The translations under genes and the position numbers were made by a program. DNA of 64,000 bases, taken from the NCBI RefSeq assembly GCF_946902905.1, contig NZ_OX336385.1:1651396-1715395 (forward strand), written 5' to 3'. The first letter of the stretch is position 1, and the number at the start of each line of letters is the position of its first letter. The stretch comes from Streptococcus sp. Marseille-Q6470. Lineage in GTDB: Bacteria > Bacillota > Bacilli > Lactobacillales > Streptococcaceae. The notes below the pieces were generated by a model, which saw only the letters and a list, made by a program, of their open reading frames with translations, was not told where the DNA came from and did not search any database. This document shows, piece by piece, positions 17,087 through 25,413 of the stretch.

Positions 17087-18835
17087 ATGAAAGGCAAACA
17101 TGCAAGTCAAACCCTTAAACGATTAGCAAAAGATTTAGCTGGCCATCCCGTCCTTCTTTTCCTAGCTTTCTTAGGAACCATCACTCAAGTGGCTTTATCA
17201 ATCTATCTGCCAATCTTGATTGGACGTGTGATTGACCAAGTTTTAGTGACGGGCTCATCTCAGGTATTTTGGCAGATTTTCCTCCAGATGATATTGGTGG
17301 TGATAGGGAATACGCTGGTACAATGGGCCAATCCCCTCCTATACAACCGCCTCATTTTCTCCTATACCAGAGATTTACGCGAAAAAATCATTGAAAAGCT
17401 CCATCGTCTTCCGATTGCCCTTGTAGATAGACAAGGTAGTGGAGAAATGGTCAGCCGTGTCACGACAGATATCGAGCAGTTGGCAGCGGGTCTGAATATG
17501 ATTTTCAACCAATTTTTCATAGGAGTTTTGATGATTTTGGTCAGCATCCTTGCTATGCTCCAAATCCATCTATTGATGACTCTCTTGGTTCTGCTCTTAA
17601 CACCTCTATCTATGGTCATTTCACGCTTTATCGCTAAGAAATCCTACCATCTCTTTCAAAAGCAGACAGAGTCTAGGGGTATTCAGACTCAATTGATAGA
17701 AGAATCGCTCACCCAACAGAACATTATCCAGTCCTTCAATGCTCAGGAAGAATTTATCGAGAGACTTCATGAGGCAAATGACAACTACGCAGGTTATTCT
17801 CAGTCGGCTATCTTTTATTCATCGACAGTAAATCCTTCCACCCGTTTTGTCAATTCCCTTATTTATGCCCTACTAGCTGGTGTTGGAGCCTTGCGCATCA
17901 TGGCGGGTTCTACTTTGACGGTTGGGCGTTTAGTGACCTTTTTGAACTATGTGCAGCAGTACACCAAGCCTTTTAATGATATTTCATCAGTCTTAGCTGA
18001 GTTGCAAAGTGCCTTAGCTTGTGCAGAACGTGTTTATGCTGTGTTGGAAAGTCCGGAGATTACAGAAACTGGTCTTAAAGAATTGAACAGCGACCAAGTC
18101 AAAGGAGCTATTTCCTTTAAGCATGTTTCTTTTGGCTATACTCTAGAAAAAATATTGATTAAGGACTTGTCTATTGATATTCCAGCTGGTAGTAAGGTTG
18201 CTATCGTAGGACCAACGGGTGCTGGGAAGTCTACCATCATTAATCTTCTTATGCGTTTTTACCCGATTAACTCTGGAGATATTTTGCTAGATGATAGCTC
18301 CATTTATGACTATACCCGAGCATCTCTTCGACAGCAGTTTGGGATGGTACTTCAAGAAACTTGGCTCAAGCAAGGAACCATTCATGACAATATTGCCTTT
18401 GGTAATCCTGATGCTAGCCGAGAGCAGGTCATTGCAGCAGGCAAGGCAGCAAATGCGGATTTCTTTATCCAACAATTGCCCCAAGGTTATGATACCAAGC
18501 TTGAAAATGCAGGGGAATCCTTGTCTGTTGGTCAGGCTCAGCTTTTAACCATTGCCCGTGTCTTTCTAGCCATTCCTAAGATTCTTATCTTAGATGAGGC
18601 GACTTCATCCATCGATACCCGTACCGAGGTGCTGGTTCAGGATGCCTTTTCCAAACTCATGAAGGGGCGAACAAGCTTCATCATTGCCCACCGTTTATCG
18701 ACCATTCAGGATGCTGATTTGATTCTTGTCTTGGTGGATGGAGATATTGTCGAGTATGGCAATCATGAGGAACTCATGACGAGAAAAGGCAAATACTATC
18801 AAATGCAGCAAGCAGCAACTTTTATCCCAGAATAA
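17087..18835 (+). CDS. Heterodimeric ABC exporter, subunit 2 (variant signature)
   Basis: 582 residues from the ATG at 17087, which has AAAGGAGG in front and lies one base after the previous stop; an in-frame ATG at 17048 inside subunit 1 is unlikely to be used. Six membrane helices (to ~315) then a nucleotide-binding domain with Walker A GPTGAGKST, Walker B LILDEATSSID (catalytic Glu present) and a signature altered to LSVGQAQ. The altered signature pairs in the dimer with subunit 1's Glu-lacking Walker B, leaving one good and one degenerate ATP site, as in TM287/288 and BmrCD. Substrate unknown. A terminator follows. Confidence 0.85.
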   Translation: MKGKHASQTLKRLAKDLAGHPVLLFLAFLGTITQVALSIYLPILIGRVIDQVLVTGSSQVFWQIFLQMILVVIGNTLVQWANPLLYNRLIFSYTRDLREKIIEKLHRLPIALVDRQGSGEMVSRVTTDIEQLAAGLNMIFNQFFIGVLMILVSILAMLQIHLLMTLLVLLLTPLSMVISRFIAKKSYHLFQKQTESRGIQTQLIEESLTQQNIIQSFNAQEEFIERLHEANDNYAGYSQSAIFYSSTVNPSTRFVNSLIYALLAGVGALRIMAGSTLTVGRLVTFLNYVQQYTKPFNDISSVLAELQSALACAERVYAVLESPEITETGLKELNSDQVKGAISFKHVSFGYTLEKILIKDLSIDIPAGSKVAIVGPTGAGKSTIINLLMRFYPINSGDILLDDSSIYDYTRASLRQQFGMVLQETWLKQGTIHDNIAFGNPDASREQVIAAGKAANADFFIQQLPQGYDTKLENAGESLSVGQAQLLTIARVFLAIPKILILDEATSSIDTRTEVLVQDAFSKLMKGRTSFIIAHRLSTIQDADLILVLVDGDIVEYGNHEELMTRKGKYYQMQQAATFIPE

Positions 18836-18871
18836 ATGGGAAAGCCATTATAATGCCAATGAACAAACAAG

Positions 18872-18897
18872 AAAAGTTGCCTTCGGGTGACTTTTTT
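18872..18897 (+). terminator. Terminator after the ABC exporter
   Basis: Arms AAAAGTTGCC and GGTGACTTTT around TTCG, with a wobble and a mismatch, then T run. Confidence 0.65.
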
Positions 18898-18936
18898 GTT
18901 ACAATAGCTAGAAAAATTATCTGGTATGAAAGCTAA

Positions 18937-19087
18937 TACTCAATGAAAATCAAAGAGCAAACTAGGAAACTAGCCGCAGGTTGCTCAAAACACTGTTTTG
19001 AGGTTGTAGATGGAACTGACGTAGTTAGTATCCTACACATACGGCAAGGCAACGTTGACGCGGTTTGAAGAGATTTTCGAAGAGTAT
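18937..19087 (-). repeat. BOX element 2 (151 bp)
   Basis: Same length, orientation and boxC-B-A layout as the element at 14173, with ~15 differences by eye. It contains ACGGCAAGGCAACGTTGACG and ends GAAGAGTAT. The terminal TAT together with the next bases AAT makes TATAAT (19085-19090), 19 bases before the deaminase start. The 273-base gap between the ABC exporter and the deaminase is filled by a terminator and this element. Confidence 0.9.
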
Positions 19088-19108
19088 AATTTAGAAAAGG
19101 AGCCTAGT

Positions 19109-20368
19109 ATGAAAGTCTTTCAGCATGTAAATATCGTGACTTGTGACCAAGATTTCCATGTCTACCTGGATGGTATCTTGGCTCTTGAAAATTCTCAAAT
19201 TGTCTATGTTGGTCAGGAAAATCAAGAAATTCTCAAACAAGCAGATCAAATCATAGACTATCAGGGTGCCTGGATTATGCCTGGCTTGGTTAACTGCCAT
19301 ACTCACTCTGCCATGACAGGCTTGAGAGGCATTCGTGATGATAGCAATCTCCACGAATGGCTGGAGGACTATATCTGGCCAGCAGAAGCAGAATTCACAC
19401 CAGAGATGACTACAAAGGCCGTCAAAGAGGCGCTAACAGAGATGCTCCAGTCAGGAACGACAACTTTCAACGATATGTACAATACTAATGGAGTGGAGAT
19501 AGAGAAGATTTATGAGGCAGTCAAGGCATCCAAGATGCGTTGCTATTTTTCTCCAACCCTCTTTTCTTCAGATGTGGAAACGACAGCTGAAACTATAGCC
19601 AGAACTCGAGCTGTTATCGAGACAATCAAAGGCTATCAAGACCCAAATTTTAAGGTTATGGTGGCCCCTCATTCGCCCTACAGTTGTAGTCGAGATTTGC
19701 TGGAGGCAAGTCTTGAGCTAGCAAAAGAAGAAAATATTCCTCTTCATATCCATGTTGCAGAAACCCAGGAAGAGTCAGGAATTATCCTGAAGCGTTATGG
19801 CAAACGTCCAATAGCCTTTCTAGATGAACTTGGCTATTTAGACCATCAGGCTGTCTTTGCCCATGGTGTGGAGTTGAATGAAGCAGAAATTACCCGCTTG
19901 GCAGATTCGCAAGTTGCCATCGCCCACAATCCTATCAGCAACCTCAAACTAGCTTCAGGGATAGCACCAGTTGTTCAACTTCAACAAGCTGGAGTGCCAG
20001 TCGGTATCGCAACGGACTCCGTTGCTTCTAATAATAACCTTGATATGTTTGAGGAAGGACGCACCGCAGCCCTTTTACAGAAAATGAAGAGCGGTGATGC
20101 CAGTCAATTTCCAATAGAGACTGCCCTCAAGGCACTGACTATTGAAGGAGCTAAGGTGTTGGGAATGGAAGATGAGATTGGTAGTCTAGAAGTCGGCAAG
20201 CAAGCAGATTTTCTCGTCATACAACCGCAAGGCAAAATCCATCTCCAACCTCAAGAAAACATGCTGTCTCACCTAGTTTACGCTGTCAAATCCAGTGATG
20301 TTGATCATGTCTATATTGCTGGTGAACAAGTCGTAAAAGACGGTCAAGTGTTGACTGTAGAATTGTAA
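19109..20368 (+). CDS. mtaD: 5-methylthioadenosine/S-adenosylhomocysteine deaminase (amidohydrolase)
   Basis: 419 residues. Metal-dependent amidohydrolase motifs: NCHTHSAM (HxH), HIHVAET, and TDSVASNNNLD with the metal-binding Asp. These match the MTA/SAH deaminase branch rather than atrazine hydrolases, though the family is broad and guanine-related substrates are possible. The start ATG at 19109 has AAAGGAG seven bases ahead; an upstream in-frame TTG at 19055 would add 18 residues that are only translated BOX sequence. It would recycle nucleosides from methylation and polyamine pathways. A candidate -10 is created by the BOX edge. Confidence 0.85.
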   Translation: MKVFQHVNIVTCDQDFHVYLDGILALENSQIVYVGQENQEILKQADQIIDYQGAWIMPGLVNCHTHSAMTGLRGIRDDSNLHEWLEDYIWPAEAEFTPEMTTKAVKEALTEMLQSGTTTFNDMYNTNGVEIEKIYEAVKASKMRCYFSPTLFSSDVETTAETIARTRAVIETIKGYQDPNFKVMVAPHSPYSCSRDLLEASLELAKEENIPLHIHVAETQEESGIILKRYGKRPIAFLDELGYLDHQAVFAHGVELNEAEITRLADSQVAIAHNPISNLKLASGIAPVVQLQQAGVPVGIATDSVASNNNLDMFEEGRTAALLQKMKSGDASQFPIETALKALTIEGAKVLGMEDEIGSLEVGKQADFLVIQPQGKIHLQPQENMLSHLVYAVKSSDVDHVYIAGEQVVKDGQVLTVEL

Positions 20369-20387
20369 AAACTAGTATAAATTTACG

Positions 20388-20420
20388 AAATCTCATAGGA
20401 AATTTCTTGTGAGATTTTTA
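20388..20420 (+). terminator. Terminator after the deaminase
   Basis: AAATCTCA and TGAGATTT arms, extended inward by GGAAA/TTTCT, followed by a T run. Confidence 0.75.
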
Positions 20421-20512
20421 AAATTTTGCTAGAAATCAGGCGAGTAGATGTCTTGCAGAAATATATGGATCATAAATTCGAAAAACACCGATTAGATAAA
20501 TAAAAAAAATTA

Positions 20513-20521
20513 TGGTATAAT
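20513..20521 (+). promoter_or_regulatory. Extended -10 promoter of prfB-ftsEX
   Basis: TGGTATAAT 27 bases before the prfB start; AAAGGAG at 20536-20542 is the ribosome-binding site. Confidence 0.65.
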
Positions 20522-20547
20522 AAAACGATACAATTAAAGGAGTATGT

Positions 20548-21643
20548 ATGGACATTTCAGAAATTCGTCAAAAAATTGACGCAAATCGTGAAAAATTAGC
20601 TTCTTTCAGGGGGTCTCTTTGACCTCGAAGGTTTAGAGGAAGAAATTGCCATTTTGGAAAACAAAATGACAGAACCTGATTTTTGGAACGATAATATTGC
20701 GGCCCAAAAAACGTCGCAAGAATTAAACGAACTAAAAAATACCTATAATACCTTCCACAAGATGGATGAGTTGCAGGATGAAGTTGAGATTTTACTGGAC
20801 TTTTTGGCAGAGGATGAATCCGTTAAGGATGAGCTAGTTGAGAAACTCTCTGAGTTAGATCAGATGATGACCAGCTACGAAATGACCCTTCTCTTGTCAG
20901 AACCCTACGATCACAACAATGCCATCCTTGAAATCCATCCTGGTTCAGGGGGGACAGAGGCTCAAGACTGGGGCGATATGCTCCTTCGTATGTATACTCG
21001 CTATGGAAATGCCAAAGGCTTCAAGGTTGAGGTCTTAGACTACCAAGCAGGTGATGAGGCAGGAATCAAGTCAGTAACCTTGTCTTTTGAAGGACCAAAT
21101 GCTTATGGTCTTCTCAAGTCAGAGATGGGAGTTCACCGTTTGGTTCGTATCTCACCATTTGACTCTGCTAAACGTCGCCACACCTCATTTACTTCTGTAG
21201 AAGTTATGCCAGAGTTGGATGATACTATCGAAGTTGACATCCGTGAGGATGATATCAAGATGGATACCTTCCGTTCAGGTGGAGCAGGTGGACAAAACGT
21301 CAACAAGGTTTCAACAGGTGTCCGCTTGACTCACATTCCGACAGGGATCGTCGTAGCATCAACCGTCGACCGTACTCAGTACGGAAACCGTGACCGTGCT
21401 ATGAAGATGCTTCAGGCAAAACTCTACCAGATGGAGCAGGAAAAGAAAGCTGCTGAGGTAGACTCGCTCAAGGGTGAGAAAAAGGAAATTACATGGGGAA
21501 GCCAAATCCGCTCCTATGTATTTACGCCTTATACAATGGTAAAAGACCATCGTACCAACTTTGAAGTAGCGCAAGTAGATAAGGTTATGGATGGAGACCT
21601 AGATGGTTTCATCGATGCTTATCTGAAATGGCGTATCAGTTAA
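20548..21643 (+). CDS. prfB: Peptide chain release factor 2 (programmed +1 frameshift)
   Basis: Reads UGA and UAA stop codons. Translation starts at ATG 20548 ([20 protein letters not shown]), runs 24 codons, meets in-frame TGA at 20620-20622, and continues in the +1 frame from GAC at 20621 to the stop at 21643, giving 364 residues. A frame-zero gene call would miss the N-terminus and start at the ATG at 20654. The anticodon-like SPF motif (RISPFDS) and the peptidyl-transferase GGQ in GGAGGQNVN are both present. Two overlapping cell-division genes follow after 15 bases, so it probably heads an operon with ftsEX. The frameshift autoregulates RF2: low RF2 favours shifting. Confidence 0.95.
20608..20623 (+). 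promoter_or_regulatory. RF2 programmed frameshift site
   Basis: AGGGGG acts as an internal Shine-Dalgarno, followed by TCT CTT TGA C; the ribosome slips from CTT to the overlapping +1 codon. Same architecture as E. coli prfB. Confidence 0.95.
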
Positions 21644-21658
21644 AAGAAAGGAAGTCAC

Positions 21659-22351
21659 ATGTCAATCATTGAAATGAGAGATGTTGTCAAAAAATATGAC
21701 AACGGGACAACAGCCCTACGTGGCATCACTGTAAATATCGATGCAGGAGAATTTGCCTACATCGTAGGACCTTCAGGTGCTGGTAAATCAACCTTTATCC
21801 GTGCCTTGTATCGTGAGGTCAAAATCGACAAAGGAAGCTTGCAAGTTGCAGGTTATAACCTCGTTAAGATTAAAAAGAAAGATATTCCGTACTTGCGTAG
21901 AAATGTCGGAGTAGTCTTTCAGGATTACAAACTTTTGCCAAAGAAAACCGTTTATGAGAACATTGCTTACGCCATGGAGGTTGTTGGTGAAAGTCGTCGC
22001 AACATCAAAAAACGTGTTATGGAAGTCTTGGACCTTGTCGGTTTGAAGCACAAGGTTCGTTCATTCCCGAATGAACTTTCAGGTGGTGAGCAACAACGTA
22101 TCGCCATCGCGCGTGCTATCGTAAACAATCCTAAGGTTTTGATTGCCGACGAACCAACAGGAAACTTGGACCCAGATAACTCATGGGAAATCATGAACCT
22201 CTTGGAACGTATCAATCTTCAAGGAACAACTGTTTTGATGGCGACCCACAACAGCCAAATCGTAAATACCTTGCGCCACCGCGTTATTGCCATCGAGAAT
22301 GGTCGCGTGGTACGTGATGAAGCGAAAGGAGAGTACGGATACGATGATTAG
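21659..22351 (+). CDS. ftsE: Cell division ATP-binding protein
   Basis: 230 residues, ABC ATPase of the FtsE type: Walker A GPSGAGKST, signature LSGGEQQR, Walker B VLIADEPTGNLD, H-loop in MATHNS. It powers FtsX, which in streptococci activates the PcsB murein hydrolase at the septum. AAAGGAAG precedes the ATG. The stop overlaps the ftsX start by 8 bases. Confidence 0.95.
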   Translation: MSIIEMRDVVKKYDNGTTALRGITVNIDAGEFAYIVGPSGAGKSTFIRALYREVKIDKGSLQVAGYNLVKIKKKDIPYLRRNVGVVFQDYKLLPKKTVYENIAYAMEVVGESRRNIKKRVMEVLDLVGLKHKVRSFPNELSGGEQQRIAIARAIVNNPKVLIADEPTGNLDPDNSWEIMNLLERINLQGTTVLMATHNSQIVNTLRHRVIAIENGRVVRDEAKGEYGYDD

Positions 22352-23270
22352 TAGATTTTTCCGCCATCTGTTCGAAGCTTTAAAGAGTTTAAAGCGTAAT
22401 GGATGGATGACCATTGCTGCCATCAGTTCAGTAATGATTACCTTGACCTTGGTTGCTATCTTTGCTTCAGTTATTTTTAACACTGCGAAATTAGCAACTG
22501 ATATTGAAAACAACGTCCGCGTCATGGTTTATGTTCGTAAAGACGTTGAAGACAACAGTGAAACCATTGTAAAAGAAGGCCAAACAGTCACGAACAATGA
22601 CTACCACAAGGTCTATAACGCCCTTAAAGCTCTGCCAGCCGTTAAAAATGTAACCTTCTCAAGTAAAGAAGAGCAGTACCAAAAGCTGACTGAAACTATG
22701 GGTGACGAGTGGAAGGTGTTTGAAGGAGATGCAAACCCTCTTCATGATGCCTACATCGTAGATACCAATTCACCAAGTGATGTAAAACCTGTAGCTGAAG
22801 AAGCTAAGAAGATTGAAGGTGTCTCTGAAGTTCAAGACGGTGGTGCCAATACCGAACGTCTCTTCAAGTTGGCTTCCTTCATCCGTGTATGGGGATTGGT
22901 CATCGCAGGACTCTTGATCTTTATCGCAGTCTTCTTGATTTCAAATACCATCCGTATTACTATCATTTCACGTAGCCGTGAAATCCAAATCATGCGTTTG
23001 GTTGGTGCCAAGAACGGTTACATCCGTGGCCCATTCTTGCTAGAAGGTGCCTTTATCGGATTGTTGGGAGCAGCTCTTCCATCAGCATTGGTTTACTTTA
23101 TCTATAACCGAGTTTTCCAATCTGTCAACCCATCCTTGGTTGGTCAAAACCTATCTTTGATTACACCGAATACCTTTATTCCATTGATGATCGGCCTCTT
23201 GTTCCTCATCGGAATCTGTATCGGTTCACTAGGTTCAGGAATCTCAATGCGTCGATTCTTGAAAATCTAA
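22344..23270 (+). CDS. ftsX: Cell division membrane protein
   Basis: 308 residues from the ATG at 22344, which overlaps the ftsE stop (ATGATTAG) and follows AAAGGAGAG; a longer frame from 22287 lies wholly inside ftsE. One N-terminal helix (~22-45), a large extracellular loop (~50-175) that would bind PcsB, then three helices in the C-terminal half. This is the standard FtsX layout and length in the genus. It forms a complex with FtsE and transmits its ATP cycle to a septal hydrolase outside the cell. Confidence 0.95.
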   Translation: MISRFFRHLFEALKSLKRNGWMTIAAISSVMITLTLVAIFASVIFNTAKLATDIENNVRVMVYVRKDVEDNSETIVKEGQTVTNNDYHKVYNALKALPAVKNVTFSSKEEQYQKLTETMGDEWKVFEGDANPLHDAYIVDTNSPSDVKPVAEEAKKIEGVSEVQDGGANTERLFKLASFIRVWGLVIAGLLIFIAVFLISNTIRITIISRSREIQIMRLVGAKNGYIRGPFLLEGAFIGLLGAALPSALVYFIYNRVFQSVNPSLVGQNLSLITPNTFIPLMIGLLFLIGICIGSLGSGISMRRFLKI

Positions 23271-23294
23271 GTCACATAACTGGATAAAACACAT

Positions 23295-23346
23295 AAAAAA
23301 GTGGGATGTCATCAAGACTTCACAGCTCTTGATGCCCCGCTTTTTC
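23295..23346 (+). terminator. Terminator of prfB-ftsEX
   Basis: Long imperfect hairpin: AAAAAAGTGGGATGTCATCAAGA against TCTTGATGCCCCGCTTTTT. Confidence 0.75.
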
Positions 23347-23369
23347 TTTTGGTCTTGGTGCTCAGTCGC

Positions 23370-23398
23370 TTGCCAATTTTGGGTAAAGAGTGTATGAT
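23370..23398 (+). promoter_or_regulatory. Promoter of the MFS gene
   Basis: TTGCCA, 17-bp spacer, TATGAT. Confidence 0.65.
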
Positions 23399-23442
23399 AG
23401 GAAAGGACCTTTTTACTAATATGAAAAATGAATGAGGAAAAG

Positions 23443-24597
23443 ATGAAACAATTTTTGGAAAAAGTGAGCATACTCTCCCTATCGTTAGTATTGATCACAT
23501 CGTTTTCAATTTCGAGTGCCCTACCTGCCATGTTTGACTATTATCAGGGCTATTCGACTGGTCAGGTCGAACTCTTGGTCAGCCTCCCATCCTTTGGGAT
23601 TATGGCCATGCTTTTATTAAACGGAGTTCTAGAGCGTATTTTTCCTGAACGCCTCCAGTTGACCTTGGGACTTTTGATTTTATCCATCAGTGGAACAGCA
23701 CCTTTCTGGTATCAGGGTTATTACTTTGTCTTTGCGACACGCTTACTATTTGGGCTTGGAGTAGGAATGCTCAATGCCAAGGCCATCTCGATCATCAGTG
23801 AACGCTATCACGGGAAAACTCGTATCCAGATGCTTGGTTTCCGAGGATCGGCTGAGGTAGTAGGAGCATCCATCTTGACTTTGGCAGTCGGTCAGCTCTT
23901 AGCCTTTGGCTGGACAGCAACTTTCCTAGCCTATGCAGCAGGCTTGGTAGTCTTGCTGCTCTTTCTTCTATTTGTCCCTTATGGAAACGCAGAAGTTCAT
24001 GAGTCCAAGCATCAGACAGAAGAAGCAACGAAACTGACTCGTTCCATGCTCCAATTGATTTTCTTCCTTGCTATTGCAGCCGCAGTGATTGTATGTACCA
24101 ATACGGCCATCACCTTCCGCATTCCTAGTCTTATGATTGAGGCAGGATTTGGAGATGCTCAGTTGTCCAGTTTGGTACTTAGTGCTATGCAGTTGATTGG
24201 GATTCTAGCTGGAATCAGCTTTTCTTTCCTGATTTCGACCTTCAAGGAAAGACTTCTATTGGTCGCTGGTGTCACTTTTGGTATCGGACAAATCATCATT
24301 GCTCTTTCCCCTTCACTCTGGGTGGTGGTTGCAGGTTCTATCCTGGGAGGATTTGCCTACAGCATCGCTCTGACGACAGTCTTTCAGTTGATATCTGAGC
24401 GAATTCCTGCAAAACTCCTCAACAAAGCAACTTCCTATGCTGTTTTGGGATGTTCTTTTGGAGCATCATTAACACCCTTCGTTCTTTCAGGGATTAGCTT
24501 GGTGACTACAGATGGTCGAATGACCTTTATCATTCTAGGAGCATGGATGATTGCTACATCCATACTTGTTTCATTTTTATTGAAAAAAGAAGCCTAA
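23443..24597 (+). CDS. Major facilitator superfamily transporter
   Basis: 384 residues from ATG 23443, preferred because GAGG (23434-23437) fits as its ribosome-binding site; ATG 23428 would add five residues and has none. Twelve hydrophobic helices with a central loop near residue 190. The loop between helices 2 and 3 reads NGVLERIFPER; no clear substrate signature. The early segment (RLLFGLGVGMLNAKAISIISERY) resembles the MFS motif B region of YxaM/CynX-like carriers, sugar or drug efflux types. Substrate unknown. It stands alone between two terminators. Confidence 0.75.
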   Translation: MKQFLEKVSILSLSLVLITSFSISSALPAMFDYYQGYSTGQVELLVSLPSFGIMAMLLLNGVLERIFPERLQLTLGLLILSISGTAPFWYQGYYFVFATRLLFGLGVGMLNAKAISIISERYHGKTRIQMLGFRGSAEVVGASILTLAVGQLLAFGWTATFLAYAAGLVVLLLFLLFVPYGNAEVHESKHQTEEATKLTRSMLQLIFFLAIAAAVIVCTNTAITFRIPSLMIEAGFGDAQLSSLVLSAMQLIGILAGISFSFLISTFKERLLLVAGVTFGIGQIIIALSPSLWVVVAGSILGGFAYSIALTTVFQLISERIPAKLLNKATSYAVLGCSFGASLTPFVLSGISLVTTDGRMTFIILGAWMIATSILVSFLLKKEA

Positions 24598-24602
24598 CAA
24601 AG

Positions 24603-24633
24603 AAAAACTCAAGGATGAATCCTTGAGTTTTTT
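24603..24633. terminator. Bidirectional terminator
   Basis: AAAACTCAAGGA and TCCTTGAGTTTT around TGAA, with A and T runs on both sides, between convergent genes. Confidence 0.85.
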
Positions 24634-24638
24634 GTGTA

Positions 24639-25259
24639 TTAGCCAAACATTTGCCAAAAGTAATCGATGATGTAGGTCAAGCCATAAGTGTAAACGACCA
24701 GGGTAAAGGGCTTGGTCAGGATGATAATGGTCATATACCGCTTGAAGCTCATCTTGGTCAAAGCAGCCAACATGCAGAGAAAATCAGCTGGACTAACTGG
24801 CCAAATCATCATAAAGATAAAGAAACGGTCAAAGCGATTGCCCTCATCTAACCAACCGATATACTTGTCATAGGTGCGTTTGCTGACCATGGACTGAACA
24901 AAGGGTGCACCGTAGAGACGAACCAAGTAAAAGATAATGGCACAACCAATGACAATACCGATATAATTGTAAATGGTCCCGATGACATGCCCATAGATAA
25001 AGACACCTGCAACAGAGGTTAAAGCACCTGGAATGATAGGAACAACTGTCTGCAAAATCTGTAAAAAAATAAAGAGTGGTGGCCCCCAGACACCCGCCTG
25101 TTGGATAAAGGCAGATAGGGTTTCCTTAGAATGCAAGATACCAGCCTGATAGGCCCAGATACAGAATATTACAGTAGCAACTCCACCGACGATGGAGGAA
25201 ATATGAATGGCTTGCTGTAGAAGGGGAGAAACAGCTTTCATTTCTTTCTCGTGTGACAT
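24639..25259 (-). CDS. TVP38/TMEM64 (VTT-domain) membrane protein
   Basis: 206 residues with five or six hydrophobic segments. The VTT/SNARE-associated core is visible: FIFLQILQTVVPIIPGALTSVAG, the re-entrant-loop sequence, followed by GVFIYG and, later, FIFMMIWPVSPADFLCMLAALT. DedA/TMEM64 relatives act in lipid scrambling or undecaprenyl-phosphate recycling; which applies here is unknown. The start at 25259 follows AAGAGGAG on the minus strand. A single-gene unit. Confidence 0.8.
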   Translation of the reverse strand: MSHEKEMKAVSPLLQQAIHISSIVGGVATVIFCIWAYQAGILHSKETLSAFIQQAGVWGPPLFIFLQILQTVVPIIPGALTSVAGVFIYGHVIGTIYNYIGIVIGCAIIFYLVRLYGAPFVQSMVSKRTYDKYIGWLDEGNRFDRFFIFMMIWPVSPADFLCMLAALTKMSFKRYMTIIILTKPFTLVVYTYGLTYIIDYFWQMFG

Positions 25260-25368
25260 GTAAACTCCTCTTGTGTAGTATGATTCTACTATACCATATT
25301 TTAGGGAGAAAGACTACAAGGTTTTTCTGAGGGTAGTAGGATCAGCAAGGCGTTTTCTGCTAGGAATA

Positions 25369-25377
25369 TGATATAAT
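25369..25377 (+). promoter_or_regulatory. Extended -10 promoter of hsdR
   Basis: TGATATAAT 37 bases before the hsdR ATG; AGGAGAG at 25401-25407. Confidence 0.65.
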
Positions 25378-25413
25378 GATAGCAAGAATATTGTCCCTGA
25401 AGGAGAGATATAG

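Noticed and set aside
14173..19087. The BOX copies as a CRISPR array or insertion-sequence ends
   Set aside because: Two copies nearly 5 kb apart, no spacers, no transposase; they match BOX.
19055..19108. 18-residue extension of the deaminase
   Set aside because: It is translated BOX sequence, and a good ribosome-binding site precedes ATG 19109.
20548..20622. Separate 24-residue leader peptide before prfB
   Set aside because: It is the RF2 N-terminus joined by the frameshift, not an independent peptide.
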